From: Nitrosococcus halophilus Nc 4
GTDB taxonomy: Bacteria > Pseudomonadota > Gammaproteobacteria > Nitrosococcales > Nitrosococcaceae
Assembly (NCBI RefSeq): GCF_000024725.1
Contig: NC_013960.1
Span: 248,001 to 312,000 of the forward strand
Length of the DNA: 64,000 bases
Direction of reading: 5' to 3'
Positions 24,234 through 33,796 of this stretch are shown in pieces. The notes beneath the pieces are model-generated. The model had not been told where the DNA came from, did no database searches, and worked only from the letters and a program-made list of their open reading frames with translations. The position numbers and the translations under genes are program-made. Position 1 is the stretch's first letter. The number at the start of each line of letters is the position of its first letter.

Positions 24234-25952
24234 CTAGCCATAATAAGACTCAATCTCTTGTCGGCTTAGCACGCCATAAATTCGCACACTGGTGGGTCCT
24301 ATGCGCCGTTCCACATACAGCATTTTGGCATGACTGGTATTGAGGATTTCCAGGGCCTCCTGGAGCGTGGCATGGAAGGGGACAGGTTGGATATCTTCCC
24401 GGGCTGCGGGGATTTCCATAAGATTGAGGGGATCTTGGGTCTCTTCGTTTAAGGCCCGGGCGACATCAATGCCCTGCATCACGGAGATGGGCCGGAAGGC
24501 TTGTTTCACCAGCACCCAGCGGGGATTTTTCGTGAGGGTTTGGGCCGCGGTTTCCCGGTCTATGGTAACAGGGAGTTCTACAAAGCGGCGATCCATCACA
24601 CTCGCAACGCCAGCTTGGCGGAGTTTGAGAGAAGTGGGCGCATAATGATAATCCAGGCCGCGGGCGCGCAGCAGCATCAGAAAAAGGGCTTCCTGGCGAA
24701 GCAACTCCCGGGCTACCAGATTGGCTACGACGACTGCCAACATTCCCGGAAAGAGAATATGGGGATCGGCGGTCAGTTCCACCAAGGCTACGAGAGCGGC
24801 CAGGGGCGCTTGCAGGGTGGCACTCATCATGGCGGCCATCCCCACCATGGCGTAGAGGGCCGGGGGGGAGGCCTCTTGGGGAAGTAAGGCCGTGCCAATA
24901 ATGCCCAGCGCTCCGCCTGCTGCTGTGCCAATGACCAGGGTGGGGCCGATGAGTCCCCCGGGTATCCCTAGGCCCACACAGGCGGTGGTGGCCAGTAATT
25001 TAGCGGCGGTAATGGCGATTAGTGTGCCTAGACCCAGTTGACCAAGAAGGGTGGTGTTTACGGTATCGTAGCCAAGGCCCATGATTTCCGGGACGGCGAT
25101 ACCACAAAGGCCGACCAGTAACCCGGCGGCGGTGCAGCGTTGCCAGACAGGCCGGCTGCTTCCCAGCCCGGAAAAAAAATGCAGCAACCGGTTATAGGCG
25201 GCTGCCAGGATGCCCACTGCCAGTCCAATCAGAACCAGGTAAGGGAGATCGAGCAGGGACTGCATTTCGGTGGGGGGGACGGAAAAAGCCGGAGAAGGCC
25301 CAAACACGGCCCAAGCGATGGCGGCCCCTACCACGGCGGCTAGGATAATAGGCGCTACTCCGGCAAGTTGATACTGCATCATGATCACCTCCATGGAGAA
25401 GATGACGCCTGCCAGAGGGGTATTAAAGGAGGCGGCAATAGCCGCCGCAATACCGCAGGCCACCAGGGTGCGGAGGGCGTTATTGGGCAGTTCCAGCCAT
25501 TGTCCCAGCAAGCTGCCACTGGCGGCTCCTAAGTGCACACTGGGGCCTTCCCGCCCTACCGAGTGACCGCAGATAATGGAAAGGGCGGCAGTCACAAATT
25601 GTTGCAGGGTGTTGCGCCAAGGTAGGCGGCCTTGGTAGTAGGCAATCCGTTCCAGGACATGGACCACCCCTACTGTTCGGTAGGTATGGGCAATCTCTTG
25701 CAGTAGGCCGATGCCCAATCCTCCCAGGATGGGAAGCAGTAATCGCCCGATCCAGCTGAGGCTTTCGAAGTCATCTACCTGATGTTCAGGGAGAAGGATG
25801 ATCTGGCCGATATCCACTACCAGCCGAAAGGCCACGGTAATAGCCCCTGCCAACAGCCCAGTCAATAAACCGAGGAGGGAGAGCTGGGGCAAGGCCTCTA
25901 CTGAGGCAACGCGTATCCGTAAATTTTCTAGAGTGGTTTTTGGGTTGAACAA
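24234..25952 (-). CDS. ClC-family chloride channel/transporter with CBS domain
   Basis: This 572-aa protein has the ClC signatures GHSVGREGPSVHLGAASGSLLG (anion-binding, GREGP with the gating Glu), GLGIPGGLIGPTLVIGTAAGG and many transmembrane helices over residues about 25-430. A C-terminal cytoplasmic region (about 445-572) carries a CBS pair: VASVMDRRFVELPV and PVPFHATLQEALEILNTSHAKMLYV. It moves chloride, or exchanges chloride for protons, across the inner membrane. The classical GSGIP motif is not obvious, as in some divergent bacterial members. Confidence 0.92.
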   Translation of the reverse strand: MFNPKTTLENLRIRVASVEALPQLSLLGLLTGLLAGAITVAFRLVVDIGQIILLPEHQVDDFESLSWIGRLLLPILGGLGIGLLQEIAHTYRTVGVVHVLERIAYYQGRLPWRNTLQQFVTAALSIICGHSVGREGPSVHLGAASGSLLGQWLELPNNALRTLVACGIAAAIAASFNTPLAGVIFSMEVIMMQYQLAGVAPIILAAVVGAAIAWAVFGPSPAFSVPPTEMQSLLDLPYLVLIGLAVGILAAAYNRLLHFFSGLGSSRPVWQRCTAAGLLVGLCGIAVPEIMGLGYDTVNTTLLGQLGLGTLIAITAAKLLATTACVGLGIPGGLIGPTLVIGTAAGGALGIIGTALLPQEASPPALYAMVGMAAMMSATLQAPLAALVALVELTADPHILFPGMLAVVVANLVARELLRQEALFLMLLRARGLDYHYAPTSLKLRQAGVASVMDRRFVELPVTIDRETAAQTLTKNPRWVLVKQAFRPISVMQGIDVARALNEETQDPLNLMEIPAAREDIQPVPFHATLQEALEILNTSHAKMLYVERRIGPTSVRIYGVLSRQEIESYYG

Positions 25953-26293
25953 AAGACTAAATAGAGAAAATAGGGCAGTTGCCCTTTAATTTAGAATTCA
26001 TCTGGGGTGGTTATCATGCTTCAATATCAGGGCGTTAGCAATAGCTTCTTTGACATTGATAGGATCGGAGACAAGCCTAAAAGGTTGATTTATTCCCCTG
26101 GAAAATCGAGTTGGTCAAGTTGTTCTTGCCTACGATTGAAAGAATCTAAAGCGCTAGCATTAGCGGTCGCGACTGAAGGAAGCACTCCGTCAGCGCAAGA
26201 TGTGTACGCTGATCTAAATTCCTATTCCCGTGAATGTATAGCCCCTTACCGTTTCAGATAGCACCCCTATCTTGAGAGGTGGCGAAGCTTTCT

Positions 26294-26509
26294 TTAGGCG
26301 ACCGTTATCGCATCCTGCTCAGCGTCGTCTAGCAATTCTCGTAGTGCATTTTCCCGATGGTTTTCGAGGATAAGCACAATTGCTGTCGCTAAACTTTCCC
26401 GCGCCTCCTCCTTCGTGTGGCCTAGACCGCTCGCGCCAGGAACCTCAGGACAATAAGCGATATACCAATCACCATCCCGTTCTAAAATTGCTCTATATGT
26501 ATTATTCAT
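26294..26509 (-). CDS. HicB-family antitoxin, no adjacent HicA
   Basis: This 71-aa protein has the HicB fold: YRAILERDGDWYIAYCPEVPGASGLGHTKEEARESLATAIVLIL. HicB normally neutralises the RNase HicA from a neighbouring gene, but no HicA-like frame is present on either side, so it is solitary. It may have lost its toxin or act as an orphan antitoxin. Confidence 0.8.
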   Translation of the reverse strand: MNNTYRAILERDGDWYIAYCPEVPGASGLGHTKEEARESLATAIVLILENHRENALRELLDDAEQDAITVA

Positions 26510-26849
26510 AATTCTGTCCTAGTGTATTTTCTGCTCTGTCTGCCTCCGTCCAGTACAGAGTCAATAATAAGTTCTTGTCATAATAGAAAATTATGGCAAG
26601 CGATGGGGATGAAAAACAGTGCAATCATAGAATAAAGTCATGAGGAATATGTTTTCCTAGATCTAGTCCGCGCGTGCCAGAAGCTCTATTTATTTAAGGA
26701 TGAGTAAATAGCTTAAAAATACATTATTGTAATATCAATTCCCAAAAAATCTACCATCTTGCAGGCTGTCACTATACTTTGGTTGGTACGGAGGATAAAA
26801 GGAATTAAATATGAATTGGTATAAGAACTAGGCCTTGATATCCTTAAGT

Positions 26850-26918
26850 AACTGTTAAAAAATCCCTTTTTAAGTGGATGGGTTAAGGTGTGTTAGCGCC
26901 GTACCCACCAAAATTTAA
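26850..26918 (+). repeat. Intergenic repeat, family B copy 1
   Basis: About 69 bp similar to 54545-54608: AACTGTT, TTTTTAAG, then the shared TGTTAGCGCCGTACCCA and CAAAATTTA. It lies in the 806-bp gene-free stretch 26510-27315, which holds three repeats and no gene that I can support. Confidence 0.6.
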
Positions 26919-26952
26919 GTGCTTAATGTTGGGGCCATATTTAGGCTTATCT

Positions 26953-27048
26953 TATAGCGTTTCCCTGATAGGGAAGATACGGCTGGATCGAAAAATTAAG
27001 GTCCTGATATGTCGATATTCGTGTCTCATTTATTCGGGAAACGCTATA
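26953..27048. repeat. Inverted-repeat element, copy 2 (96 bp, MITE-like)
   Basis: Perfect 13-bp termini TATAGCGTTTCCC and GGGAAACGCTATA. The interior is strongly similar to copy 1 (838-935), particularly TTAAGGTCCTG, TCGATATTCGT and CTCATTTATTCGGG. Confidence 0.8.
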
Positions 27049-27267
27049 CCCTTCGCTAAGAATAGAGTTTTCCAATAGTTCTTTGACAGGAACTGGCTCC
27101 ACTGCAGACTCATTTCAGTGTGATTAGACAAGGTACAATTCAACTATAAATTGGGCATGGAGTGGGTCTTGTCCAGCTTCGTCTACAGGATTAGAAAAAA
27201 ATAGCGGATGTGGCCTTTGTCTTATACCAATAAGTTTTGTCAGGTAATTAGCTAGAAATCTTTTGAT

Positions 27268-27290
27268 GCATGATACAAGACCTGACCCCA
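27268..27290 (-). repeat. REP-like sequence left of mazEF
   Basis: GCATGATACAAGACCTGACC then CCA, the inverse of the sequence at 5114-5135. It lies 26 bp beyond the mazF stop. Confidence 0.6.
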
Positions 27291-27315
27291 TTTTTCTAAA
27301 TTTGGTCTTTTATAT

Positions 27316-27651
27316 CTATGTCTGCAACAATACCGATAATTTCTTTAGCACATCTTTAACTATCGCAGCTTCTAGCACGCAGACGCGCCTGCAACTCCTG
27401 TTCTTCCAATCCAAGTTCTTGATTTGGTCCGAAAGAATGACTCCGGTGACCTGGTAACCATCAGGAATCACGACCTCGAAAGGATAGCCTTTGGTTTGGT
27501 TAGTGATCGGACAAAAAATGGCCAACCCCACTTTCCTGTTATACGCTAGGGGAGAGAGCGCTAACGCTGGCCTTCTCCCGGCTTGCTCGTGCCCCGCCTG
27601 TGGGTTGAAATCCAACCATACGACGTCACCCCGATTAGGAACATAAGCCAT
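27316..27651 (-). CDS. mazF: MazF/PemK-type endoribonuclease toxin
   Basis: This 111-aa toxin has the MazF motifs RGDVVWLDFNPQAGHEQAGRRPALALSP at the N-terminus and GVILSDQIKNLDWKNR with the catalytic-region residues. It is expected to cleave single-stranded mRNA at short sequence motifs. It is 4 bp downstream of the MazE antitoxin gene. Complete. Confidence 0.92.
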   Translation of the reverse strand: MAYVPNRGDVVWLDFNPQAGHEQAGRRPALALSPLAYNRKVGLAIFCPITNQTKGYPFEVVIPDGYQVTGVILSDQIKNLDWKNRSCRRVCVLEAAIVKDVLKKLSVLLQT

Positions 27652-27655
27652 CGTA

Positions 27656-27898
27656 TCACCAAATCTCTTTTCCTTGAGGTTCCCCGGTATCGGCTTCGCT
27701 ATGAATGTTTTCCTTGGTCACTTTGGATAATAATTCATTTAGCGAATACTGTGGCTCAACCACAGGCCTGATGATGATTTGACCCTTTTCTAGCGCCAAA
27801 TCAACAATTGTGCCCTGATCCATATGGACTTCTTGAGCAAATGATTTGGGGATACGTACTGCTAAGCTATTTCCCCACTTCTGAATCTGTATCTTCAT
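27656..27898 (-). CDS. mazE: MazE-type antitoxin (AbrB fold)
   Basis: This 80-aa protein opens with MKIQIQKWGNSLAVRIPKSFAQEV, the AbrB/MazE swapped-hairpin DNA-binding domain, and ends in an acidic tail (ENIHSEADTGEPQGKE) that would block MazF. The RBS GGAGAAG precedes the ATG. The upstream region has two GTATCT motifs around the likely promoter, possible operator half-sites. Confidence 0.92.
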   Translation of the reverse strand: MKIQIQKWGNSLAVRIPKSFAQEVHMDQGTIVDLALEKGQIIIRPVVEPQYSLNELLSKVTKENIHSEADTGEPQGKEIW

Positions 27899-28041
27899 TG
27901 TGCTTCTCCAAAAGTAGATACAATGAAGATACGTTAATTTATTCTGATGTGCAAGGGGGTAAAAAGTCTAACGCACCAGCATCACCGGGCGCCACTGAAG
28001 GGACCGCTCCGGTGCAGTGCAAGGTTGGGTGTCTTTTTAAT

Positions 28042-28064
28042 GCACCTGACAAGACCTGACCCCA
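28042..28064 (-). repeat. REP-like sequence right of mazEF
   Basis: GCACCTGACAAGACCTGACC then CCA, followed by a partial repeat CTGACCCCATTTTTC (to 28086). Same orientation as 27268-27290, so mazEF is bracketed by two related sequences. Confidence 0.55.
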
Positions 28065-28137
28065 TTTTTCACTGACCCCATTTTTCATTTTTCGTTCTTT
28101 AGAACGCATTTGGGGTAGTGAGCTAGTGATCAGTGGT

Positions 28138-29076
28138 TCAATAGCAGTGCTTTAGAATAGCTTCTTTAACATTGATGAGTTGTTCCCGTGTCAGCAGGAA
28201 AACCCCATAGCCGCCCCGTTCGAATTCCAGCCATAGGAAAGGTACTTCAGGCAGGCGCCTGGTCAGGGCCGCTTCACTGTTTCCCACCTCGACGATGAGA
28301 ATCCCTTGTTCATTGAGGTGATCGGGGGCCTGAAGCAGAATTTGGAGAACGAGGCTTAATCCTTCATCTTCTGCCTCCAAGGCCTGCCGGGGTTCATGAT
28401 GATATTCCTTGGGCAGAGAAGCCAGTTCCGTTTCTCCCACATAAGGAGGATTGCTGACAATCAGATCATAACGCCGCTCTTTCAATCCCTCGAAGAGGTT
28501 GGAGGGGAGGGTATGTACTTGATCTTGGAGACCGTGGCGCTCGATATTGAGGCGCGCCACCGCCAGGGCCTCTTGGCTGATATCGGTGGCGTCCACTTGG
28601 GCTTGGGGGAAGGCGTAGGTGGCGGCGATGGCGATGCAGCCGCTGCCGGTGCAAAGATCCAGCAGGGTGTGAACCCTTTCGGGGGAGACAAAGGGGGTAA
28701 AGCGTTGCTCAATGAGTTCGGCCAGGGGTGAGCGGGGGATCAAAACCCGCTCATCCACGTAGAAACTCAATCCCGCAAACCAGGCCTCGTGGGTAAGGTA
28801 AGGGGCCGGAATCCGTTCCCGAATCCGGCGCTCCAGCAAGGTCAATATCTGGCGCTTTTCTCTTTCGGTCAGATGGGCCCCGAAAAACTCAGCAGGTAGG
28901 TTTTGAGGGGGCAGGTGAAGGGCGTGGAGGACCAGGGTGGTGGCTTCATCAATGGCATTGTCGGTGCCGTGGCCAAAAAAAAGTCCCGCCTCATTGAAGC
29001 GGCTAGCACCCCAGCGGATAAAATCCCGAAGGGTATGGAGTTGCTGCTGTACCTGATTCTCCAGTGGGGTGCTCAA
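28138..29076 (-). CDS. prmB: Ribosomal protein L3 N5-glutamine methyltransferase
   Basis: This 312-aa SAM-dependent enzyme methylates a glutamine of ribosomal protein L3. It has the HemK/PrmB core: LLDLCTGSGCIAIAATYAFP (motif I), VDATDISQEAL, and the catalytic SNPPYVGETEL. The N-terminal helical domain (RDFIRWGASRFNEAGLFFGHGTDNA) is PrmB-like. It lies 11 bp after leuC. Confidence 0.92.
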   Translation of the reverse strand: MSTPLENQVQQQLHTLRDFIRWGASRFNEAGLFFGHGTDNAIDEATTLVLHALHLPPQNLPAEFFGAHLTEREKRQILTLLERRIRERIPAPYLTHEAWFAGLSFYVDERVLIPRSPLAELIEQRFTPFVSPERVHTLLDLCTGSGCIAIAATYAFPQAQVDATDISQEALAVARLNIERHGLQDQVHTLPSNLFEGLKERRYDLIVSNPPYVGETELASLPKEYHHEPRQALEAEDEGLSLVLQILLQAPDHLNEQGILIVEVGNSEAALTRRLPEVPFLWLEFERGGYGVFLLTREQLINVKEAILKHCY

Positions 29077-29087
29077 GGGGCTTTTGT

Positions 29088-30497
29088 TTAGTGCTTGAGG
29101 GTGGAAACGTCCATGAAATGGCCGGCGATGGCGGCTGCCGCAGCCATGGCCGGGCTGACCAGGTGAGTGCGTCCTCCTTGACCTTGACGGCCTTCAAAAT
29201 TGCGGTTGGAGGTGGAGGCGCACCGCTCTCCCGGTTCTAGGCGGTCTGCATTCATGGCCAAACACATGGAGCAGCCAGGTTCCCGCCATTCAAAGCCTGC
29301 TTCTTTAAAGATTTGATCCAAACCTTCCTCCTCAGCCTGGCGTTTTACCAGCCCGGAGCCGGGGACCACTAGGGCTTGTTTGATATTCCCGGCCACCTTA
29401 TGGCCAGCCACCACTTGGGCGACTTCCCGCAGGTCTTCAATGCGGGCGTTGGTACAGGAGCCGATAAAGACGATATCAGGCTGAATTGCACTGATGGGGG
29501 TATTGGCTTTAAGGCCCATGTATTCCAGGGCTCTTTCCATGCCGGTTCGCTTGGTGGGATCGGGTTCCTGCTGGGGATCCGGTACTTGCCCATCGATAGA
29601 GACCACCATTTCGGGAGAGGTGCCCCAGCTTACTTGGGGTTTGAGGGTGCTGGCGTCCATCGTGACCACCCGATCAAAATGGGCATCCGGGTCGCTTTGG
29701 AGGGTCCGCCAAGCGTCCACGGCCTGATCCCAGTAAGGGGAAGAAGGGGCAAAAGGGCGGCCTTTGAGGTAGTCGATGGTGGTCTCATCCACGGCGACTA
29801 AGCCTGCTCGGGCGCCAGCCTCAATGGCCATGTTACAAAGAGTCATGCGCCCTTCCATGGATAAGTCGCGAATGGTCTCCCCGCCAAACTCGATGGTGTA
29901 ACCGGTACCGCCGGCAGTCCCAATCTGGGCGATGATGGCCAGGATCAGATCCTTGCTATACACTCCCGGGGCCAGCTTGCCGTTGACCTGGATTAGCATA
30001 TTTTTGGACTTTCTCTGGAGCAAGCACTGGGTGGCCAGCACATGTTCCACCTCGGAGGTGCCGATGCCAAAGGCGAGGGCGCCGAAGGCCCCATGGGTGG
30101 CGGTGTGAGAATCGCCACAGACAACGGTCATGCCGGGCAGAGTGGCTCCTTGTTCCGGGCCGACGATATGGACGATACCCTGGCGGGGATCATCCATCCT
30201 AAATTCAGTAAGGCCTAGTTCCTGGCAATTCCGATCCAGGGCTTCCACCTGGGCCCGGGAGATGGGGTCCTGAATGCCCTGGCTGCGGTCAGTAGTAGGC
30301 ACGTTATGGTCCGGTACCGCCAGGTTGGCTCCCTTCCGCCAGGGCTTGCGACCCGCAAGGCGCAATCCCTCAAAGGCTTGCGGGGAGGTGACCTCGTGGA
30401 CCAAGTGCCGGTCGATATAGAGTAATGCGGTGCCGCCCGGATCGGTGCGGACTACGTGGGAATCCCAGAGTTTGTCATACAGGGTTTTTCCGGCCAT
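29088..30497 (-). CDS. leuC: 3-isopropylmalate dehydratase large subunit
   Basis: This 469-aa protein is the LeuC subunit of isopropylmalate isomerase (leucine pathway). It has [13 protein letters not shown] at the start, [30 protein letters not shown], and the 4Fe-4S cysteines in [13 protein letters not shown] and GCSMCLAMN. It is followed by prmB and not by leuD, which is outside the window; the usual leuCD pairing is thus absent here. The length is normal. Confidence 0.95.
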   Translation of the reverse strand: MAGKTLYDKLWDSHVVRTDPGGTALLYIDRHLVHEVTSPQAFEGLRLAGRKPWRKGANLAVPDHNVPTTDRSQGIQDPISRAQVEALDRNCQELGLTEFRMDDPRQGIVHIVGPEQGATLPGMTVVCGDSHTATHGAFGALAFGIGTSEVEHVLATQCLLQRKSKNMLIQVNGKLAPGVYSKDLILAIIAQIGTAGGTGYTIEFGGETIRDLSMEGRMTLCNMAIEAGARAGLVAVDETTIDYLKGRPFAPSSPYWDQAVDAWRTLQSDPDAHFDRVVTMDASTLKPQVSWGTSPEMVVSIDGQVPDPQQEPDPTKRTGMERALEYMGLKANTPISAIQPDIVFIGSCTNARIEDLREVAQVVAGHKVAGNIKQALVVPGSGLVKRQAEEEGLDQIFKEAGFEWREPGCSMCLAMNADRLEPGERCASTSNRNFEGRQGQGGRTHLVSPAMAAAAAIAGHFMDVSTLKH

Positions 30498-30529
30498 TGT
30501 TACCTCTTAACCTCCTACCTGGTGACCGG

Positions 30530-33500
30530 CTACTGCTGTCTTGAGCCGGCATTCTCTGCTGATATTTTACGCATTTTTCCCTGCTTGTGCTGCTCTAGTT
30601 CGTCATCGTTGATGGGTGTGTAGTCGCCGCTAGAAAGCGAATCTAGGCCTATCTCTGATGCTGCCCGGTGGGGGGTGGCCGCTTCCCGGCTCGGTTTGAG
30701 CCGGGCGAGGGTACTTTCATAGAGGGAAAGCAGGGCGGGAATGACTAGGAGCACCAGCACGGTGGCGAACATCAAACCGAAGGAAATGGAGACCGCCATG
30801 GGAATCAAAAACTGGGCTTGTAAAGACCGTTCAAAGAGCAAGGGGGTCAAACCGCCAATAGTGGTCAAAGAGGTCAACAGCACCGCCCGAAGGCGTTGGC
30901 AGGCCGCTTCAACCAGGGCCTCATTGTAAGGTTGGCCTTGTTCCCGGAGTTGCTTGTAGAAGGTGACCAAAATAATGGAGTCGTTCACCACGATACCCGA
31001 GAGACCAAAGAAACCAAACAAAGACAAAATGGTGAGATCGATTCCCATGACATAATGCCCGAGGATCGCCCCGACCAGGCCCAAGGGAATGGCGGTCATG
31101 ACCACCAGGGGCCAGCCATAGGAAGAAAATACCCCGGCCAGGATTAAATAGATCAGGGCCAGTGCCAGCAGTACACCCCGCTGCATGTCGCCGAGGGTAT
31201 CCCGCTGCTCCTCGGCCCGGCCTTCAAATATGGTTTGAATTCCATAACGCGACCGTAGCTCGGGCAATAGGCTCCGTTCTAGATCGGCCAGGATTCGATT
31301 GCTGTTGTTGAGGGTCCGGTCTACAGTACCGGAGACATGGACCGCCAGCTTACCCTGGGTATGGCGTAGGACATCAAACCCCCGCCGCGACTTTAAATCG
31401 ACCACGGTATCGAGGGGGGCCGTACTGCCGTTGGGAAGCTGGATGGCCAAGTGGGTGAGACTGGCCAAGCTGTGGCGTTCATCGTCGGGTAAAGTGACCC
31501 GCACTTCAATCTCATCTCCCCCATCCTGGAATATCTGAACCAACCGGCCCTCGTAAGCAGACCGAAGTTGTCTGCCCACATCTTCTACGGTGAGTCCCAG
31601 GGATTCTCCCTCCGCTGTCAAGCGGTAAACGAGCTGCTCTTGGCCGTAGGGGAGATCATCCTCCACGGCGGAGACCCCAGGGGTTTTCCTGAGCACATCC
31701 GCCAGCTCCACCGCCGCCGATTTCAGGGTCATTTCATCTTCCCCCACCAGGGCAATATCCAAGTCTTGACCCGGCGGGCCCGTCTGCTGCTCAGTCAAGG
31801 TAAAGCTCTCGATTCCGGGGGGCAGTTCAATCCGCCCTTTCCAGGCACGGATAAATTCTTGATTTCGGATCTCGCGCCGATCAGGGGAGATCAGTTCCAC
31901 AGCAACTAAGCCGAAGCGATCTCCATTGCGGGTGGCGCGGCCTCCGGCGGTGGTGGTTGAACCAAGTTTTACGGTGGAGGCTGCAATTAAATCCTGGCCA
32001 AAAGCCGCTTCGGTCTCATAGAGGGCCTGCTCCAACTCGGTGATGAAAGCGGCGACTCTTTGGGGAGGGGTGCCGGCCACAAAGCTCGTATTAGCAAAGA
32101 TGACAATGCCCTCGGGTGAGGGAAAGAAGGTGAAGTTAATACGCCCCCCCAGGAGCAGGCCCAGGGCCACCAGCAGCAACCCCAAAGCGGCGCTTATGGT
32201 GGTCCACCGATGTCCAATTGCAAGCAGGGCCAGGGGCCGGAAAAGGCGATCTCGGAAGCGTTCAAAAGCTTGGTTTAAAAAGCGCCGGACCTTGCCTTCC
32301 CGATGTTCCTTTATCCTTTCAAAGCTATGCCGCAGGTGGCCTGGCAACACCAGAAAGCTTTCAATTAGGGAGGCTAGGATGACGCAGATCACTACCATGG
32401 GAATATCAAACAGGATATTGCCGGTCACATCGCCTATCATCATCAAGGGGAGAAACGCGGCGATGGTGGTTAAAGAGGATGCCAAAACCGGTAGGAGCAT
32501 GCGGCGGGCCCCTTCCTCGGCCGCTGGCAATGGCGGTAGCCCCTTTTGGTGTTGGGTGAGGGCGTCTTCGCCCACGACGATAGCATCGTCAACAATGATT
32601 CCCAGGGCCATGATCAATGCAAACAGGCTGATCATGTTGATGCTGCCCCCCGCAGCCCAGAGGACTGCTAGGGTTGCTAAGAAAGACACGGGAATCCCGA
32701 TGGCTACCCATCCTGCCACCCGGCCATTGAGAAATAGAAACAGGATTCCAGTGACCAGGATTAAGCCGCCCCCCCCGTTTTTGAGCAAAAGCCCAATGCG
32801 TTCCTTAATCAGTTCCCAGGATTGATTGAAGACATTCAGTTCGATACCTGCTGGTAAAGTGGGGCGCACTTCTTGCAGCCATTGGGCTAAAATTTCCGCC
32901 CCTTGGAGCGAATCCCCGCTTTCGGCACGTTGTAGTTGCAACTCGACGGCCGGTTTTCCTTGGTAAAGAAGTCGGGTTTCCCCGTCCCGAGGACGGCGCT
33001 CAATGGTGCCCACATCCCCTAAGCGAATCAGGCGGCCGTCGGCCTCCGCCTTCAACGGGATATCGGCAAACGCCAAGCTGTCGCGCCGCTGCTCTAGGCT
33101 GCGTAGCTGGCGGGCCACGTCGTTCCGGCCAATGGTCCCTGCAGGGAGATCCCGGCTGATATTCGCCACTCGTTCCGCCACTTGGTCGAGGGACATTTCC
33201 AACTCGTGCAGATGGGCTACCGGTATTTGGATGGCAATCTCCTGTTGAGGCAGCCCTACGATATCGACTTTAGCAATGCCCCGATTGAGTAAATCCCTTT
33301 CAAAAGTGTGTACCAGCTGCCGCAATTCCCGGGGGTCTTCGGGGCCAGTGACCAGAACCCGGGCGATATTTTCATAGCGTGATACCAGGCTGGTCTCGGG
33401 GGATTCCGAATCCAAGGGTAAGTCGCGAATCTGACCGATTTGCTCTTTGACCTTGTCAAGGGCCACCCCCATGTCGGTGCCTTCATGGTATTCCAGAGTC

Positions 33501-33796
33501 AGAGTCGATAAGCCGTAGGCCGAGGTTGAGGTGAGCTTTTTGAGTCTATCTAGGGTGCGCAGCTCTTCCTCCAGACGCTCGGTAATAGAGCGGGAGACGT
33601 CCTCGGCGCTGGCGCCGCGCCAGACCACACTGACATTGATAACCTCAAGGGCAAAATTGGGGAAAAATTGACGGTTGAGCTGAGAGAGGGCCCACATCCC
33701 CGAGACTATCATGGTCAGCATAAGCAGATTGGCGGCCACTCGATGCCGGGTAAACAGGCCGATTAGCCCCCCTTGAGATGATGATGCGTAATCCAC
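30530..33796 (-). CDS. RND-family efflux permease
   Basis: This 1088-aa inner-membrane pump has the AcrB/MexF-like layout: TM1 near residues 21-40, two large periplasmic loops, and GIIVDDAIVVGEDAL (TM4, with the DD proton relay), plus GIVVNDSIILVTFY in TM10. It exports small molecules using the proton gradient together with the adaptor encoded directly upstream. It starts with GTG immediately after the adaptor TAA. No outer-membrane factor gene is present. Substrate unknown. Confidence 0.92.
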   Translation of the reverse strand: MDYASSSQGGLIGLFTRHRVAANLLMLTMIVSGMWALSQLNRQFFPNFALEVINVSVVWRGASAEDVSRSITERLEEELRTLDRLKKLTSTSAYGLSTLTLEYHEGTDMGVALDKVKEQIGQIRDLPLDSESPETSLVSRYENIARVLVTGPEDPRELRQLVHTFERDLLNRGIAKVDIVGLPQQEIAIQIPVAHLHELEMSLDQVAERVANISRDLPAGTIGRNDVARQLRSLEQRRDSLAFADIPLKAEADGRLIRLGDVGTIERRPRDGETRLLYQGKPAVELQLQRAESGDSLQGAEILAQWLQEVRPTLPAGIELNVFNQSWELIKERIGLLLKNGGGGLILVTGILFLFLNGRVAGWVAIGIPVSFLATLAVLWAAGGSINMISLFALIMALGIIVDDAIVVGEDALTQHQKGLPPLPAAEEGARRMLLPVLASSLTTIAAFLPLMMIGDVTGNILFDIPMVVICVILASLIESFLVLPGHLRHSFERIKEHREGKVRRFLNQAFERFRDRLFRPLALLAIGHRWTTISAALGLLLVALGLLLGGRINFTFFPSPEGIVIFANTSFVAGTPPQRVAAFITELEQALYETEAAFGQDLIAASTVKLGSTTTAGGRATRNGDRFGLVAVELISPDRREIRNQEFIRAWKGRIELPPGIESFTLTEQQTGPPGQDLDIALVGEDEMTLKSAAVELADVLRKTPGVSAVEDDLPYGQEQLVYRLTAEGESLGLTVEDVGRQLRSAYEGRLVQIFQDGGDEIEVRVTLPDDERHSLASLTHLAIQLPNGSTAPLDTVVDLKSRRGFDVLRHTQGKLAVHVSGTVDRTLNNSNRILADLERSLLPELRSRYGIQTIFEGRAEEQRDTLGDMQRGVLLALALIYLILAGVFSSYGWPLVVMTAIPLGLVGAILGHYVMGIDLTILSLFGFFGLSGIVVNDSIILVTFYKQLREQGQPYNEALVEAACQRLRAVLLTSLTTIGGLTPLLFERSLQAQFLIPMAVSISFGLMFATVLVLLVIPALLSLYESTLARLKPSREAATPHRAASEIGLDSLSSGDYTPINDDELEQHKQGKMRKISAENAGSRQQ

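Noticed and set aside
26007-26261. 84-codon ORF next to HicB, checked as a possible HicA
   Set aside because: No HicA motif (no GSHH-type catalytic His), wrong strand, and low-complexity sequence.
32040-32825. 261-codon plus-strand ORF
   Set aside because: Antisense to the RND permease; Arg/Ser/Pro-rich shadow with no RBS.
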